Shown: positions 41,689 through 53,349 of the stretch, piece by piece | Position numbering within the stretch: the stretch's first letter is position 1 | Layout: the number at the start of each line of letters is the position of its first letter | DNA from: Aquarana catesbeiana | Taxonomy: Eukaryota; Chordata; Amphibia; Anura; Ranidae | Length of the DNA: 64,000 nucleotides | Direction of reading: 5' to 3' | Assembly: GCF_042186555.1 (NCBI RefSeq) | Contig: NC_133333.1 | Location: 65,844,555 to 65,908,554 of the forward strand | Program-made: the position numbers and the translations under genes | The notes under the pieces: generated by a model | The model's database searches: none | What the model was told of the DNA's origin: nothing | What the model saw: only the letters and a program-made list of their open reading frames with translations

Positions 41689-43667
41689 AACCCCTTACCT
41701 TAGGGTGGTCTGCTTGGGCAGTGGCCTCCATGAGCAGCGATTTAGGAAAACAAATCTTCCACCTGAGGCAGTTAGTATAGCAAAGAATTAAAAGTGTGCA
41801 GAGAATGTAGAACTATTGAAGCAGTCAATAAAAAGACAGAAGGGAATGGAGAGGTAGAGCCCAACATACCTATAAAACTGGAGAAGAGCCAGGAGCAGCA
41901 GGGAACATCCTATCCTGTATGTTGGTATTGTACTGACAAAAACCTGCCTTTTTAAATTCTGCGCCGCCGGGGCGGCGGAAATGACGTCACTGCGCATGCA
42001 CGGAAGCGGTCCAAGAGGATTCAGTGCCATCTTGGAGAAGGAAAGATAGACGCTTTAATGACATCACGTCCTCCATGCATGTGCGGAAGTGCCTACACTC
42101 GCGGCCGCCATTTTGAAAACAGGCAGATATACCCGTGGGACTACAAGGACCAGAAGCGATAGAAAAACGAAAAAAAACACGTGCATTGGGACAAAAAAAT
42201 TATTTTGGAGACCACTGCAATAACCTAAGCCTATTTAAGGTTTGTAAGTGCCAGACATATGTCCAACCCTCGGGACCACCAGATTGGGGTTCCATCTATA
42301 TAGCTCTTTTAGAGACTGTACAGGACAGGACTTCCAACCAGGAGAGGTTGAACCTGGCTGGGGCGAATGCGGTAAGGGGTACAACACTATCCATCGAATC
42401 TTCAAAGGTGAGGACAAAAAAAAGAATGATGCGGGGTGTCTCTCTCTCAAATTTATAGCTAACCAATCCTGTCAGGTTGTGGGAGCAGAGTCACAACCCA
42501 GGGTTTGCTGCCATGAAGATGCATCAGAAAAGATTTTACCAGCTATTTCAAGTTCGAGTGCTAGTTTCATTTGTACTAGTAGATTTAGATACACTAAAAA
42601 AATTACAAGCTAATGCCAAATTTGGCTGGGGGGCCCCCCTCAGGGCTCAGGCACTTAGTCGGGCGGTTCGGGTTGTGGCCATCGTGGGCGGGAGGAGGCT
42701 CAGGAGGAAAGAAGGCGGGCTGCTGGCAGTGGCAATGCGCTGCAGGCAGCTAGAGTAGTCGGCCCCGGGACTGGCACTGGGCACAGGCTGCTGTGGATCC
42801 TGGCTTACCAGCAGTGCCACTACCAGCACTGCAGCATGGACTGGAGTCAGGACTCAGGAGGAGTAGATAACAGAAGATGCTCTGGCTGCTCTCTCTCTGC
42901 TGCTGTGGCCGGAGGCGGAGAAGAAGAGGAGTTGGGTTGACTCCGAGCTCAGCGCAGGGCAGCTCAGGGTAAGCCTCGCTCAGCCGACGTCACTGGTTGC
43001 TAGACGCAAGGCAGGGCGGCCCTAGCAACCAGTTCGACAATATTTATCAGGGTGGTGGTGTGTGTTTTTTAAGGGACAATCCTGGGCAATCAGGGACACG
43101 TGGGCACCCTAGTGGGGGATTGCTCTGCTGATCCCTGCTGAGCAGGCGAATGACAGGTCCTGTCTGCTCCGCTGTGCAGAGCGGACACAGTCCCACTCTC
43201 CTCTTCGGAGAAATCAGATGAAAACGGACCACTTGTCCCTTTTTCATCTGACCTGCCAGACAGATGGAAAATAGGACCACCATCCATCTGGATTTTACAG
43301 GCAGGATCAGATCAGGTAGCTGCGGATGTCAGCGGACTTCATAGGGGAGACGGGAGGGTCCGATCAGGTCCGCCTGATAAACAGACAAGCTGATTATTGT
43401 AAGCACCCCTGTCATTGTTAAATGGTTTGTCTCATCCCGCTAACTCCTACATCTGCAGGACAGCATGTTTTGTTGAAAAACAACAAACTTACTGACTAAA
43501 TCACCAGGTGAAAATAAAAGGAAAGCCTAAAAAACAACAAACTTACTGACTAAATCACCAGGTGAAAATAAAAGGAAAGCCTAAAAAAGAAAACAAATGC
43601 AGCCATCACTTCTAAGAACTGGTAAGCTCCAATATACGAAATGTTAGCTTTTGGGTTTAGTACCACT

Positions 43668-44600
43668 TTAACCACTTGTTGACCGGCTCACGCTGGTATA
43701 CATTGGCAAAGTGCCACCACGTGCCCGTACGTCACTCCGTCATCGGCGGCTAGCGTGCGCGTGCCCGCGGGTCCCGCAGACTCGACGTCTGCCGGTGGCC
43801 CATGATCGTGGCACGGAGAGGCAGAATGGGGAGATGCCTATGTAAACAAGGCATTTCGCTGTTCTGCCTAGCAACATGAGAGGGATCTACTGCTCCCAGT
43901 GATCGAGAGCAGTGATCTCTGTCATGTTCTAGTAAGCCCACCCCCCCAAAGTTAGAACACACTGAGGGAACACACTTAACCCCTTGATCGCCCCCTAATG
44001 TTTAACCCCTTCCCTGCCAGTGACATTTACACAGTAATCATTGCATTTTTATAGCACTGATCACTGTAAAAAATGTCAATGGTTCCAAAATAGTGTCAAA
44101 AGTGTCTGATCTGTCTGCTGCAATGTTGCAGTCATGATAAAAATCGCAGATCGCCGCCATTACTAATAATAAAAATGCCATAAATCTATCCCCTTTTTTG
44201 TAGATGCGATAACATTTGCGCAAACCAATTAATATACGCTTATTGCGATATTTTTTTTTTACCAAAAATATGTAGAATACATATTGGCCTAAACTGAGGT
44301 AGAAATTAGTTTTTTTATATATATATTTTTTTGGGATATTCATTATAGCAAAAAGTAAAAAAATATAGCTTTTTTCAAAATTGTCGCTCTTTTTTTGTTT
44401 ATAGCACAAAAAATAAAAACCACAGAGGTGATCAAATACCACCAAAAGAAAGCTCTATTTGTGAGAAAAAAGGACATCAATTTTGTTTGGGTACAACGTT
44501 GCACGACCGCGCAATTGTCAGTTAAAGCGACGCAGTGCTGTATCTCAAAAAAGGGCTTGGTCAGGGAGGGGGTAAATCCTTCTGGGGCTGAAATTGTTAA
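43668..44600. mobile_element. TTAA-flanked non-autonomous element A (0.93 kb)
   Basis: It is bounded by TTAA at 43668-43671 and 44597-44600. The left end is CCACTTGTTGACCGG and the right end is the complement of CAATTTCAGCCCCAGAAGG. The same two end types bound element B (47998-53349) in reverse order. It has no coding sequence. The right half contains the family block CAAATAGAGCTTTCTTTTG in reverse. Confidence 0.78.
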
Positions 44601-44696
44601 ACTAAGAGACATAAATTGCTACTAATTTGATTTTATGCTAACATAGCCACAATTCCTCAGCACTTATTTCCAAGGGAGTGTGACTTGGCTTGTGTC

Positions 44697-45303
44697 AGGC
44701 TAGGTTCACACTGCTGCGAATTTTATTGCGAATTTGAGCCGCTGCGATCGCTCAAATTCGCAAGTCATTTTAATAACATTGTTTTCCATGAGTGCTGTTC
44801 ACATCAATGCGTTGCGAATTTAACCTGCGTAAAAAAAGGGTCCTGTCCGAGTTTGATCCGTGTGCAATGCGAATTCAGCTCCATAGATTGCAAAATTTGC
44901 AGTAGAATCGCAAGAACACACAAAGAATTCGCAATGCAAATTTGCAACGCAATCGGATCAAAATCGCGCTAAATTCGCACTGCAGCAGTGTGAACCTAGC
45001 CTAGGTTCACACTGCTGCAGTGCGAATTTAGCGCGATTTTGATCCGATTGCGTTGCAAATTTGCATTGCGAATTCTTTGTGTGTTCTTGCGATTCTACTG
45101 CAAATTTTGCAATCTATGGAGCTGAATTCGCATTGCACACGGATCAAACTCGGACAGGACCCTTTTTTTACGCAGGTTAAATTCGCAACGCATTGATGTG
45201 AACAGCACTCATGGAAAACAATGTTATTAAAATGACTTGCGAATTTGAGCGATCGCAGCGGCTCAAATTCGCAATAAAATTCGCAGCAGTGTGAACCTAG
45301 CCT
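44697..45303. repeat. 607-bp palindrome with perfect 303-bp arms
   Basis: The arms 44697-44999 and 45001-45303 are reverse complements around a single central base (45000), and I found no mismatch. Each arm starts AGGCTAGGTTCACACTGCTG and ends with an inverted version of that motif, so each looks like a 0.3-kb MITE with its own terminal inverted repeats. Identical 94-residue frames on both strands are a consequence of the symmetry. Confidence 0.92.
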
Positions 45304-46437
45304 TAAAGACAAGATTGTCTTGTTTTTAAGTATTGATGATGATTTGAAAAGATTGTTTCATTAAATGGGCTAGGTAGGGCATCACAAGTGAGGGTAGCGT
45401 AGATGGTTCTTGGCAGTCTAATTCGATCCCAGACTTTTTTTTAACATTTGTATTTAATCAAATGTCTTTAATCCATGCCCAATATTCAGAGCTATGTAGA
45501 CATGCACACTGTATATATCCACTCTGACTGTCCTTTTTTGAAATTCTAAAATGGAGAGGACCATTAGACTGTAAACTCTAAAGGAGCATAAATTGATGTG
45601 ATTTTTTTTTTTTTAGTATGTGGTATGTTTGAGCTGTGAACATGTCATGAAACTAATAATGGTTTTTGCACATTGAGCTTTGAAAGTTGTCAGCACTCTG
45701 CAGGTCTCCAACAATGTGCACTGACCGCTGCTTGCAGCAGAAATATAAAACCTGGCAACGACTTTTTGAGCCAACTGCTGTGATTCTATTGCTGAACCAT
45801 AGCAAGGCCCCAGCATTATTTATAGCATACAAGCTGGCCTGGAATGCTAGGCTGACAACATACACAGAGCTCCGGTTACTGGTGGACAGCACTTTCCCTG
45901 TGTCCCTTCTCTAAAATCTCACATTCTCCGATCAGCACATTTCTATCAAATGCTCTAACATCCTATATGTATTTCTATGTATGATTTATCAGCAGTGGTA
46001 TACATGTCCTGCTAATAAAATGGATGGTGCCATCATATAGAAAACAACTTTTTTTTTATTTACTTGCATTTTTTCTGACAGCTAGCGATCTGCATTTCAT
46101 GTGTTGTTGTTGATGTCTGAATCAGTCATTTTTAAGGCTCATTCACACCATTGCTGCAGAAATGTGTGCACAGCCACAACGCATGGCAATGGATGTTGCG
46201 CTTATGCTGCCTCCTCCACAATCTGATCTTTTTGCGTATACTGCCCCCTCCTCCACAATATAGACTTCTTACTTTGTCTCTCTCCTCTTTACATTCTTAA
46301 GCTGGCTACACTCTTTGAGTTTTGGCTGGTTTCTGATGCGTATATCTGTACATTGAGGCAGCATCTAGCCTGTCTGCTCTTTGGGTGCAGTAAAAAGAAG
46401 TAAAGCAGCCCATAGATTATGCAATTTTCTTTTCTTC
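45304..46437. other. 1.1 kb with no recognisable feature
   Basis: AT-rich sequence without long frames, repeats elsewhere in the window, or transposon ends that I can identify. It may be the least TE-derived stretch here. Confidence 0.4.
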
Positions 46438-46887
46438 CACTATTGGGTCGTACACACGATCGGATTTTCCGACGGGAAATGTTCGATGTGAGCGTGTTGT
46501 CGGAAATCCTAACCGTGTGTATGCTCCATCAGACATTTGCTGTCGGAATTTCCGATAACAACTGTTTGAGAGCAGGTTCTCAAATTTTCCGACAAAAAAC
46601 TTTGTTGTTGGAAATTCCGAGCGTGTGTACACAAATCCGAAGCACAAATGTTTTTTTTTGTTTTTTCTCTAGTTATCTCCATAATATTTTTTGTCGTTTT
46701 GTGTGTCAGGTTACCGCAACAGCATTATTATCTTGTATTTTTTAACTTCAAAGAGGTTAGTTGGTGTTGGTGTCCCTTGTTAATTTGACATTGTATTTTT
46801 GAAATGTACCTGCCTACTCACAAACAAACTGTCCCTTTTGAAGTAAAGCCAAGTATTTGTAAAAAAAAAAAAAAAAAAAGAAATTTA

Positions 46888-47770
46888 TTAGGGGTCATAA
46901 CAAAATAAAGAGGAAGGCAACGCTGGATAAACTGTTGAAATTGGCGAAGCCTTTTGTACCCCAGGGCAGACATCAATTATTTGACAGGCCAAATTGGTAA
47001 CCTGAGGAGTCCATTTAATAGGGAGCACAATACGGTCCAGGACTCCTAGAGATTGGGAGCAGCAGCAGATCTTACAACAGCCTGCGTCTTTTGCCAGACC
47101 AGACCGAATCCAGGCCATCACTCTCTTGAGTTCCTTTCAGGCTGTGGTGTTGGAGTTGTGGCAGGAGGTGGAGGAGGAGTATGGTCCAACTCACATACAT
47201 TACTTTTCTTGGTGAGTTCGCCCCTCACCCCCTTATTTCGGACCTGAAATATGAGCTCCTCACTGATGAGGCGTTGGCCCACCTCCATTTCCTGCATCTT
47301 ACAGGCCGTCATACACGCGAAGGCCTCCTGGACATTAGGGGTGTTTGTGAGGACCGCAGTAGCCTGCCGAATCAAACCAAGCGCTGACTCCTCCACGTTC
47401 CTCCCCTTCCTGGGTCTTTTTGTTGGAAGGTGGAGGGGAGGAACCTGGGATTCAGTCAGGCTGCTGGGCATGGCCACCTCCTGGCTGCCACTTTCCCCGG
47501 CCACCTCCTGGTTGCCACTTTCCCCCGCCACTTCCTGGTTGCCACTTTCCCCAGCCACCTCCTGGCTGCCACTTTCCCCGGCCACCTCCTGGCTGCCACT
47601 TTCACCGGCCACCTCCTGGCTGCCACTTTCCCCAACCACCTCCTGGCTGCCACTTTCCCCGGCCACCTCCTTGTTGCCATTTTCCCTGGCCACCTCCTGG
47701 CTGCCACTTTCCCCCGCCACCTCCTGGCTGAGACTTTCCACAGCCTCCTCCTGGCTGAGACTTTTTCCTG
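46888..47770 (-). pseudogene. Harbinger-type Myb-like protein, C-terminal part with 9-residue repeats
   Basis: The minus strand encodes about nine tandem copies of SQEVAGESG, then RPRKGRNVEESALGLIRQA, FACMTACKMQEMEVGQRL and a proline stretch (DHTPPPPPATTP), a stop at 47118, and further on LDRIVLPIKWTPQVTNLACQ in another frame. A minus-strand AATAAA lies near 46890. This resembles the C-terminal half of Harbinger accessory proteins. The repeat block is unusual. The N-terminal DNA-binding part is absent. Confidence 0.6.
47472..47741 (-). repeat. 27-bp coding minisatellite, about 9-10 units
   Basis: Units of the type CCTCCTGGCTGCCACTTTCC (plus strand) repeat every 27 bp. Units differ mainly by single bases and stay in frame in the minus-strand protein (SQEVAGESG). 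Homogeneity suggests recent expansion. Confidence 0.88.
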
Positions 47771-48469
47771 TGTATGAAAATGGGACATAGTTTTAGTTTT
47801 TTGGTCATCAATCACACACAATTTTGAGCTCATGACTATTGCAAATTGAATGTTAACAAATAGAAAAGACTATCATTCTGTCCCCAGCATTTTTCATTCT
47901 TGACCCTATCATTTTTGGCTACTACTGTCTATTGATATGTAAATCACTTTGTTAAATCTGAAATTAGTGATCAATAATAACATCTAGTTAACCACTTTAG
48001 CCCCGGAAGGATTTACCCCCTTCCTGACCAGAGCACTTTTTACAATTTAGCACTGCATCGCTTTAACTGTTAATTGCGCGATCACGCAATGCTGTACCCA
48101 AATGAAATTTGCGTCCTTTTGTTCTCACAAATAGAGCTTTCTTTTGATGGTATTTGATCACCTCTGCGGTTTTTATTTTTTGCGCTATAAACGGAAAAAG
48201 ACCAAAAATTTTGAAAAAAAACAATATTTTCTACTTTTTGTAATAACAAAAATCCAATAAACTCAATTTTAGTCATACATTTAGTCCAAAATGTATTCAG
48301 CCACATGTCTTTGGTAAAAAAATGTCAATAAGCGTATATTTATTGGTTTGCGCAAAAGTTATAGCGTCTACAAACTAGGGTACATTTTCTGGAATTTACA
48401 CAGCTTTTAGTTTATGACTGCCTATCGCATTTCTTGAGGTGCTAAAATGGCAGGGCAGTACAACCCCCT

Positions 48470-49860
48470 CCCCCCAAATGACCCCATTTTGGAAAGTAGA
48501 CACCCAAAGGAATATGCTGAGAGGCATGTTGGGCCCATTGAATATTAATTATTTTTTGTCCCAAGTGATTGAATAATGACAAAAAAAAAAAATAATTACA
48601 AAAAGTTGTCACTAAATGATATATTGCTCACACAGGCCATGGGCATATGTGGAATTGCACCCCAAAATACGTTTAGCTGCTTCTCCTGAGTATGCCACAT
48701 GTGTGGGACTTTTTGGGAGCCTAGCCGCGTACGGGGCCCTGAAAACCAAGCACCGCCTTCAGGATTTCTAAGGGCATAAATTTTTGATTTTACTCCTCAC
48801 TACCTATCACAGTTTTGAAGGCCATAAAATGCCAGGACAGTTCACCCCCCCCCCAAATGACCCCATTTTGGAAAGTAGACACCCCAAGCTATTTGTTGAG
48901 AGGCATGTTGAGTCCATGGAATATTTTATATTTTGACACAAGTTGCGGGAAAATGACAAGCTTTTTTTTTTTTTTTGCACAAGTTTGTCACTAAATGACA
49001 TATTGCTCAAACATGCCATGGACATGTGTGGAATTACACCCCAAAATATATTCTGCTGCTTCTCCTGAGTACGGGGATACCACATGTGTGGGACTTTTGG
49101 GAGCCTAGCTGCATACAGGGCCGGAAAACCAATCACCGATTTCAGGATTTCTAAGGGCGTACATTTTTTATTTCACTCCTCAATACCTATCACAGTTTCG
49201 AAGGCCATAAAAAGCCAAGATGGCATAACCCCCCCCAAATGACCCTATTTTGGAAAGTAGACACCCCAAGCTATTTGCTGAGAGGCATGGTGAGTATTTT
49301 GCATTTTTGTTTTTGAAAATGAAGAATTTTCAATTTTCAAAACTTTGTGACAAAAAGCGAGGTCTGCAAAATACTCACCATACCTCTCAGCAAATATCTT
49401 GGGGTGTCTACTTTCTAAAATGGGGTCATTTGGGGGGGGGGGGGTTGTGCCATCTGGGCATTCCATGGCCTCCGAAACTGTGATAGGCAGTGAGGAGTGA
49501 AATCAAAAATTTACACCCTTAGAAACCCTGAAGACGGTGCTTGGTTTTTGGGGTCCCGTATGTGGCTAGGCTCCCAAAAAGTCTCACACATGTGGTATCC
49601 CCGTACTCAGGAGAAGCAACAGAATGTATTTTGGGATGTAATTTCACATATTCCCCTGGCATGTTTGAGCAATATTTCATTTAGTGACAACTTTGTGCAA
49701 AAAAAAAAATTTGTCTTTTTCCCGCAACTTGTGTCACAATATAAAATATTCCATGGACTCGACATGCCTCTCAGCAAATAGCTTGGGGTGTCTACTTTCC
49801 AAAATGGGGTAATTTGGGGGGTCTTGAACTGTCCTGGCATTTTATGCACAACATTTAGAA
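48470..49860. repeat. ~380-bp repeats, three direct then two inverted, forming a palindrome
   Basis: The block AAATGACCCCATTTTGGAAA occurs at 48476, 48855 and 49237 on the plus strand, and inverted near 49419-49433 and 49804-49818, always about 380 bp apart. The symmetry centre is about 49336. Flanking text (GAGAGGCATG, TTCTCCTGAGTA, GGGAGCCTAG) follows the same order. Arms of about 520 bp are diverged by substitutions and homopolymer changes. Confidence 0.85.
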
Positions 49861-49869
49861 GCTTATATC

Positions 49870-51150
49870 ACACATCACCCACTCTTCTAACCACTTGAAG
49901 GCAAAGCCCTTTCTGACACTATTTGTTTACATGAAAAAATAATTTTTTTTTTGCAAGAAAATTACTTTGAACCCCAAAACATTATATATTTTTTAAAGCA
50001 AAGGCTCTACAGATTAAAATGGTGGGTGTTTAATTTTTTTTTTTCACACAGTATTTGCGCAGCGATTTTTCAAACGCATTTTTTGGGGAAAAAACACACT
50101 TTTTTAAATTTTAATGCACTAAAACACACTATATTGCCCAAATGTTTGATGGAATAAAAAAGATGATCTTAGGCCGAGTATATGGATACCAAACATGACA
50201 TGCTTTAAAATTGCGTACAAACGTGCAGTGGTGACAAACTACATACATTTTTAAAAGCCTTTAAAAGCCTTTACAGGTTACCACTTTAGATTTACAGAGG
50301 AGGTCTACTGCTAAAATTACTGCCCTCGATTTGACCTTCATGGTGATACCTCACATGCATGGTGCAATTGCTGTTTACATTTGACGCCAGACCAACACTT
50401 CTGTTCGCCTTTGCGTGAGAGCAGGGGGGGACAGGGGTGTTTTTTTCATTTCATTTTTTTTTAATCATTTTTATTGTTATGTCAGGGAATGTAAATATCC
50501 CCTATGATAGCAATAGGTAGTGACAGGTACTCTTTTTTGAAAAAAATGGGGTTTATTAGACCCTAGATCTCTCCTCTGCCCTCAAAGCATCTGACCACAC
50601 CAAGATCAGTGTGATAAAATGCTTTCCAAATTTCCCAATGGCGCTGTTTACATATGGCGAAATCTAAGTCATGAAATGCTCACAGCTTCCGGTTTCTTAG
50701 GCCATAGAGATGATTGGAGCCATTCTGGTCTCTGATCAGCTCTATGGTCAGCTGGCCGAATCACCGGCTGCATTCTCAGGTTCCCTGTTGGGACAGGAGA
50801 GCCAGAGAAAAACTTTTAAGATGGTGGGAGGAGGGGACATTCCCTCCCACTGCTTATAAAAGCAGTCTAGAGGTTAATTAGCCACTAGGATTGTTTTTAC
50901 ATGAAAGCCGACCGCTGGCTGAAAAGAATGATACCAAGATGATACCTAAACCTGCAGGCATCATTCTGGTATAACCACTCAAAGTCCAGCAACATACCAG
51001 TATGTTGCTGGTCCTTGTTGGGCATGTATTGTAATCTTTTTTTTCATGCAGCCTGTGGGCTAAATGAAAAAAAGAGATTGATTGGTGGGTATGCCCACCA
51101 TTAGAATACCTCCCTTCATCTACCCACTTCTAATAATGGGCATACATGCA
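49870..51150. other. AT-rich interior of element B, nothing coding
   Basis: Homopolymer-rich sequence without usable frames. It is part of the TTAA-flanked element by position. Confidence 0.5.
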
Positions 51151-53349
51151 CCATTTATATATGCCGAAGCATGGGGGCATCCGCCCCAAAAGTTAGGAGC
51201 AAATCGCTCCTCCGCCCCTGCTGCCTCCATGCTTCGGCATATATCACCTCCGACAGCGCTGGAGTCACGGCTTTATGTATTGTGGGAGCAAACGCTGTTG
51301 CTGTCAAGATAAATAAGCTGAAGGGCGTACCTGAAGACAAAAAAATGGTTAACAATAAAACACAGTAAACAGTAAAGTATAAAAAATTGCATACCTGAAA
51401 AGCAAACATGATAATTATAAAACATAATAACAATAAAACATTGCAGAATAGAATACAGTAAAAAAGAGCAGAACAATAGAGAGAGAATAGAGAGAGAGAG
51501 AACAATAAAACGACAACTATTTTTGTTTTTTTTTATTATATATATTTTTTTGTGTTTTTTTTTTTTTTTTTTTTACACTTTTTTTGTAACTGTAACTTTT
51601 ATAACTGTAACCAGTTCCAGGTTCAGGTCTCTCAAAATGCCATGCTGTACCCTACACTAATACTCAACTAGTGTATGGTAGCGTTCAAAACATTCACCAA
51701 TGCAAAGACCAGGATTGTCAGGACAGGAGGGACAATAATAGCGGGTGTCACGCCTATATCCACGCTTGCTGCAGACACGACATCTTTTTTGGGGGGGGTT
51801 CGTTGGGTAGGGGTACTAGGGAGGACATAAAGAGAATGCCTCTCATGCAGCCGACTGCATTTGGTTGGGGATGTGAATGGGGGAAGTACAGGTGCTGCAG
51901 AAGTGGTGGGTTCCCAATTAGAATTGGTGAATGCAGCAGGAAGGGCAGTATGGGCACGACGGGCCTGTGTTTGTCTTCTTCTTGGTGGCACTACTTGTGC
52001 TTGCCACATCACCAGCTTGAACTGCACTTATGGGACTCGCCATGTCACCAAATGTTACTGCAGTGCTGGTTTGACTACGACCGGGGTGTACTAGGCCACT
52101 GGTGCTTGCCAGTTCACCAAAACGCTACCAAAAAAACTGTTAGCGATCGCAGGGATCAGGCCTGACTCTGCGAACGCTGCAGTTATGTGTTTAGTGTTTT
52201 GTAAGTGACAGTGATCGATCGATACTGCACTTGGGTGGGCTTGGCTGGGCCGGGCAGAGGGACAAAACGCAGGTGCTAGCAGGTATCTGGGCTGATCCCA
52301 CTAACACTGCGTTTTTGGGAACCCTAAACTGCTGGGGACGCTAGTATAGATCTGATCGGATCAGATATTGATCCGTTCAGATACTATACCACTATGGGAG
52401 GTGTATGGTGCTTGTGTGGGTGTTAGCGGTACTGGCGCTAACCTGGGGCGACGCAGACCCTATCTGACCCTAAAACCTAACTTATATCCCCGCCGGGCGA
52501 TTAGGGGGCTAAACCTTTATTAGGTAATAAACGGAGGGTGCCCTGACACTATAAAAAATAAACCAACTAACCAGTGTCACCCGTAACAGTTATACGGTGA
52601 TCACTGGTGAAAGGGGTAACTAGGGGGCAATCAAGGGGTTAAAACCTTTATTAGGTAGTATATGGGGGTCCCTGATGCTATAAAATGCTGACGGCGAACC
52701 TATATATTTACCTCCCTAACTAGCGTCACCAGTGACACTAATGCAGCGATCAGAAAAACGATCGCTTAGTGACACTGGTGATGGGGGGTGATCAAGGAGT
52801 TAAAACTTTATTAGGGGGGTTAGGGGGGTACCCTAGACCTAAAGGGGGCCTAACACTAACTGCCCTACCACTTCTAACTGGCACAAACTGACACCAATGC
52901 AGTAATCAGAAAAAAAAAAACTGCAATTGGTGTCACTGTGACCGGGGGGGGGGTGATTAGGGGGTGATCAGGGGGTGATCTGGGGGTGATGGGGGGTGTA
53001 AAGTGTGCCTAGTGTATTTTACTGTAAGTGTATGTGTTGTGCACTTACTCAGATGTCTTCTCTCCTCGTCGCCAGAACGGAAAATACCGACCCGAGGAGA
53101 GATGACATCACTTCCTCTGCCGCTGTTTACTATACAGCAGCAGAGGAAGATTCTCATTCAGTGGGAGCGATCACGAGGGGGTGGCCACGAATGAGTGGTC
53201 TCCCCCTCAGCCTGAATCGCTCCCCTAACGATGCCGACCGCCTCGGGCACCGGGGGGTCGCAATGCGCCTTCCACCCGCGGGAGTCAGATCACGTACCAG
53301 GTACGTGATTTTGCCTGCCCGTGCCATTAGGCAGTCGGCAAGTGGTTAA

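Larger units (their letters stand above)
38014..44005. repeat. 5992-bp tandem duplication, unit 2
   Basis: Near-identical copy of 32016-38007. The right flank (CCCCTTCCCTGCC from 44006) continues the TTAA element that is cut short at 38007, so unit 2 keeps the ancestral right flank. This pattern fits a true tandem duplication; an assembly error from two haplotypes cannot be excluded from sequence alone. Confidence 0.93.
46438..47990 (-). mobile_element. Second Harbinger element, fragment
   Basis: The left terminus-like GGGTCGTACACACGATCGG (46445) resembles the start of the Harbinger at 30452. Sequence to 46860 has internal GTCGGAA hairpins. Beyond an A-run lies the 3' part of a minus-strand Myb-like gene. 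The element is cut at about 47990 by the TTAA-flanked element B. No transposase remains. Confidence 0.6.
47998..53349. mobile_element. TTAA-flanked non-autonomous element B (5.35 kb)
   Basis: It is bounded by TTAA at 47998-48001 and 53346-53349. The left end CCACTTTAGCCCCGGAAGG and right end complement CCACTTGCCGACTGCC are the two end types of element A. It is unusually long yet has no transposase frame. The left part carries about 380-bp direct and inverted repeats (48470-49860). The middle is AT-rich, with a hairpin around TATATGCCGAAGCATGG (51154-51244). The right part (52150-53340) has many short palindromes around gatcg/cgatc and repeated AACCTTTATTAGG motifs. Confidence 0.68.

Noticed and set aside
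44685..45312. Two identical 94-residue proteins on opposite strands
   Set aside because: Pure consequence of the perfect palindrome; no independent evidence of coding.
46417..46745. Small ORF at the left end of the second Harbinger fragment
   Set aside because: It overlaps terminal repeat sequence with GTCGGAA hairpins; no protein similarity recognised.
47251..47790. Plus-strand repeat proteins (SWLPLSPAT and PPPGCHFP type)
   Set aside because: Shadow frames of the 27-bp minisatellite; the minus-strand frame continues into conserved Harbinger-type sequence and is preferred.
53005..53349. Small plus-strand protein at the right end of element B
   Set aside because: Spans palindromic non-coding sequence of a TTAA-flanked repeat; no motif.
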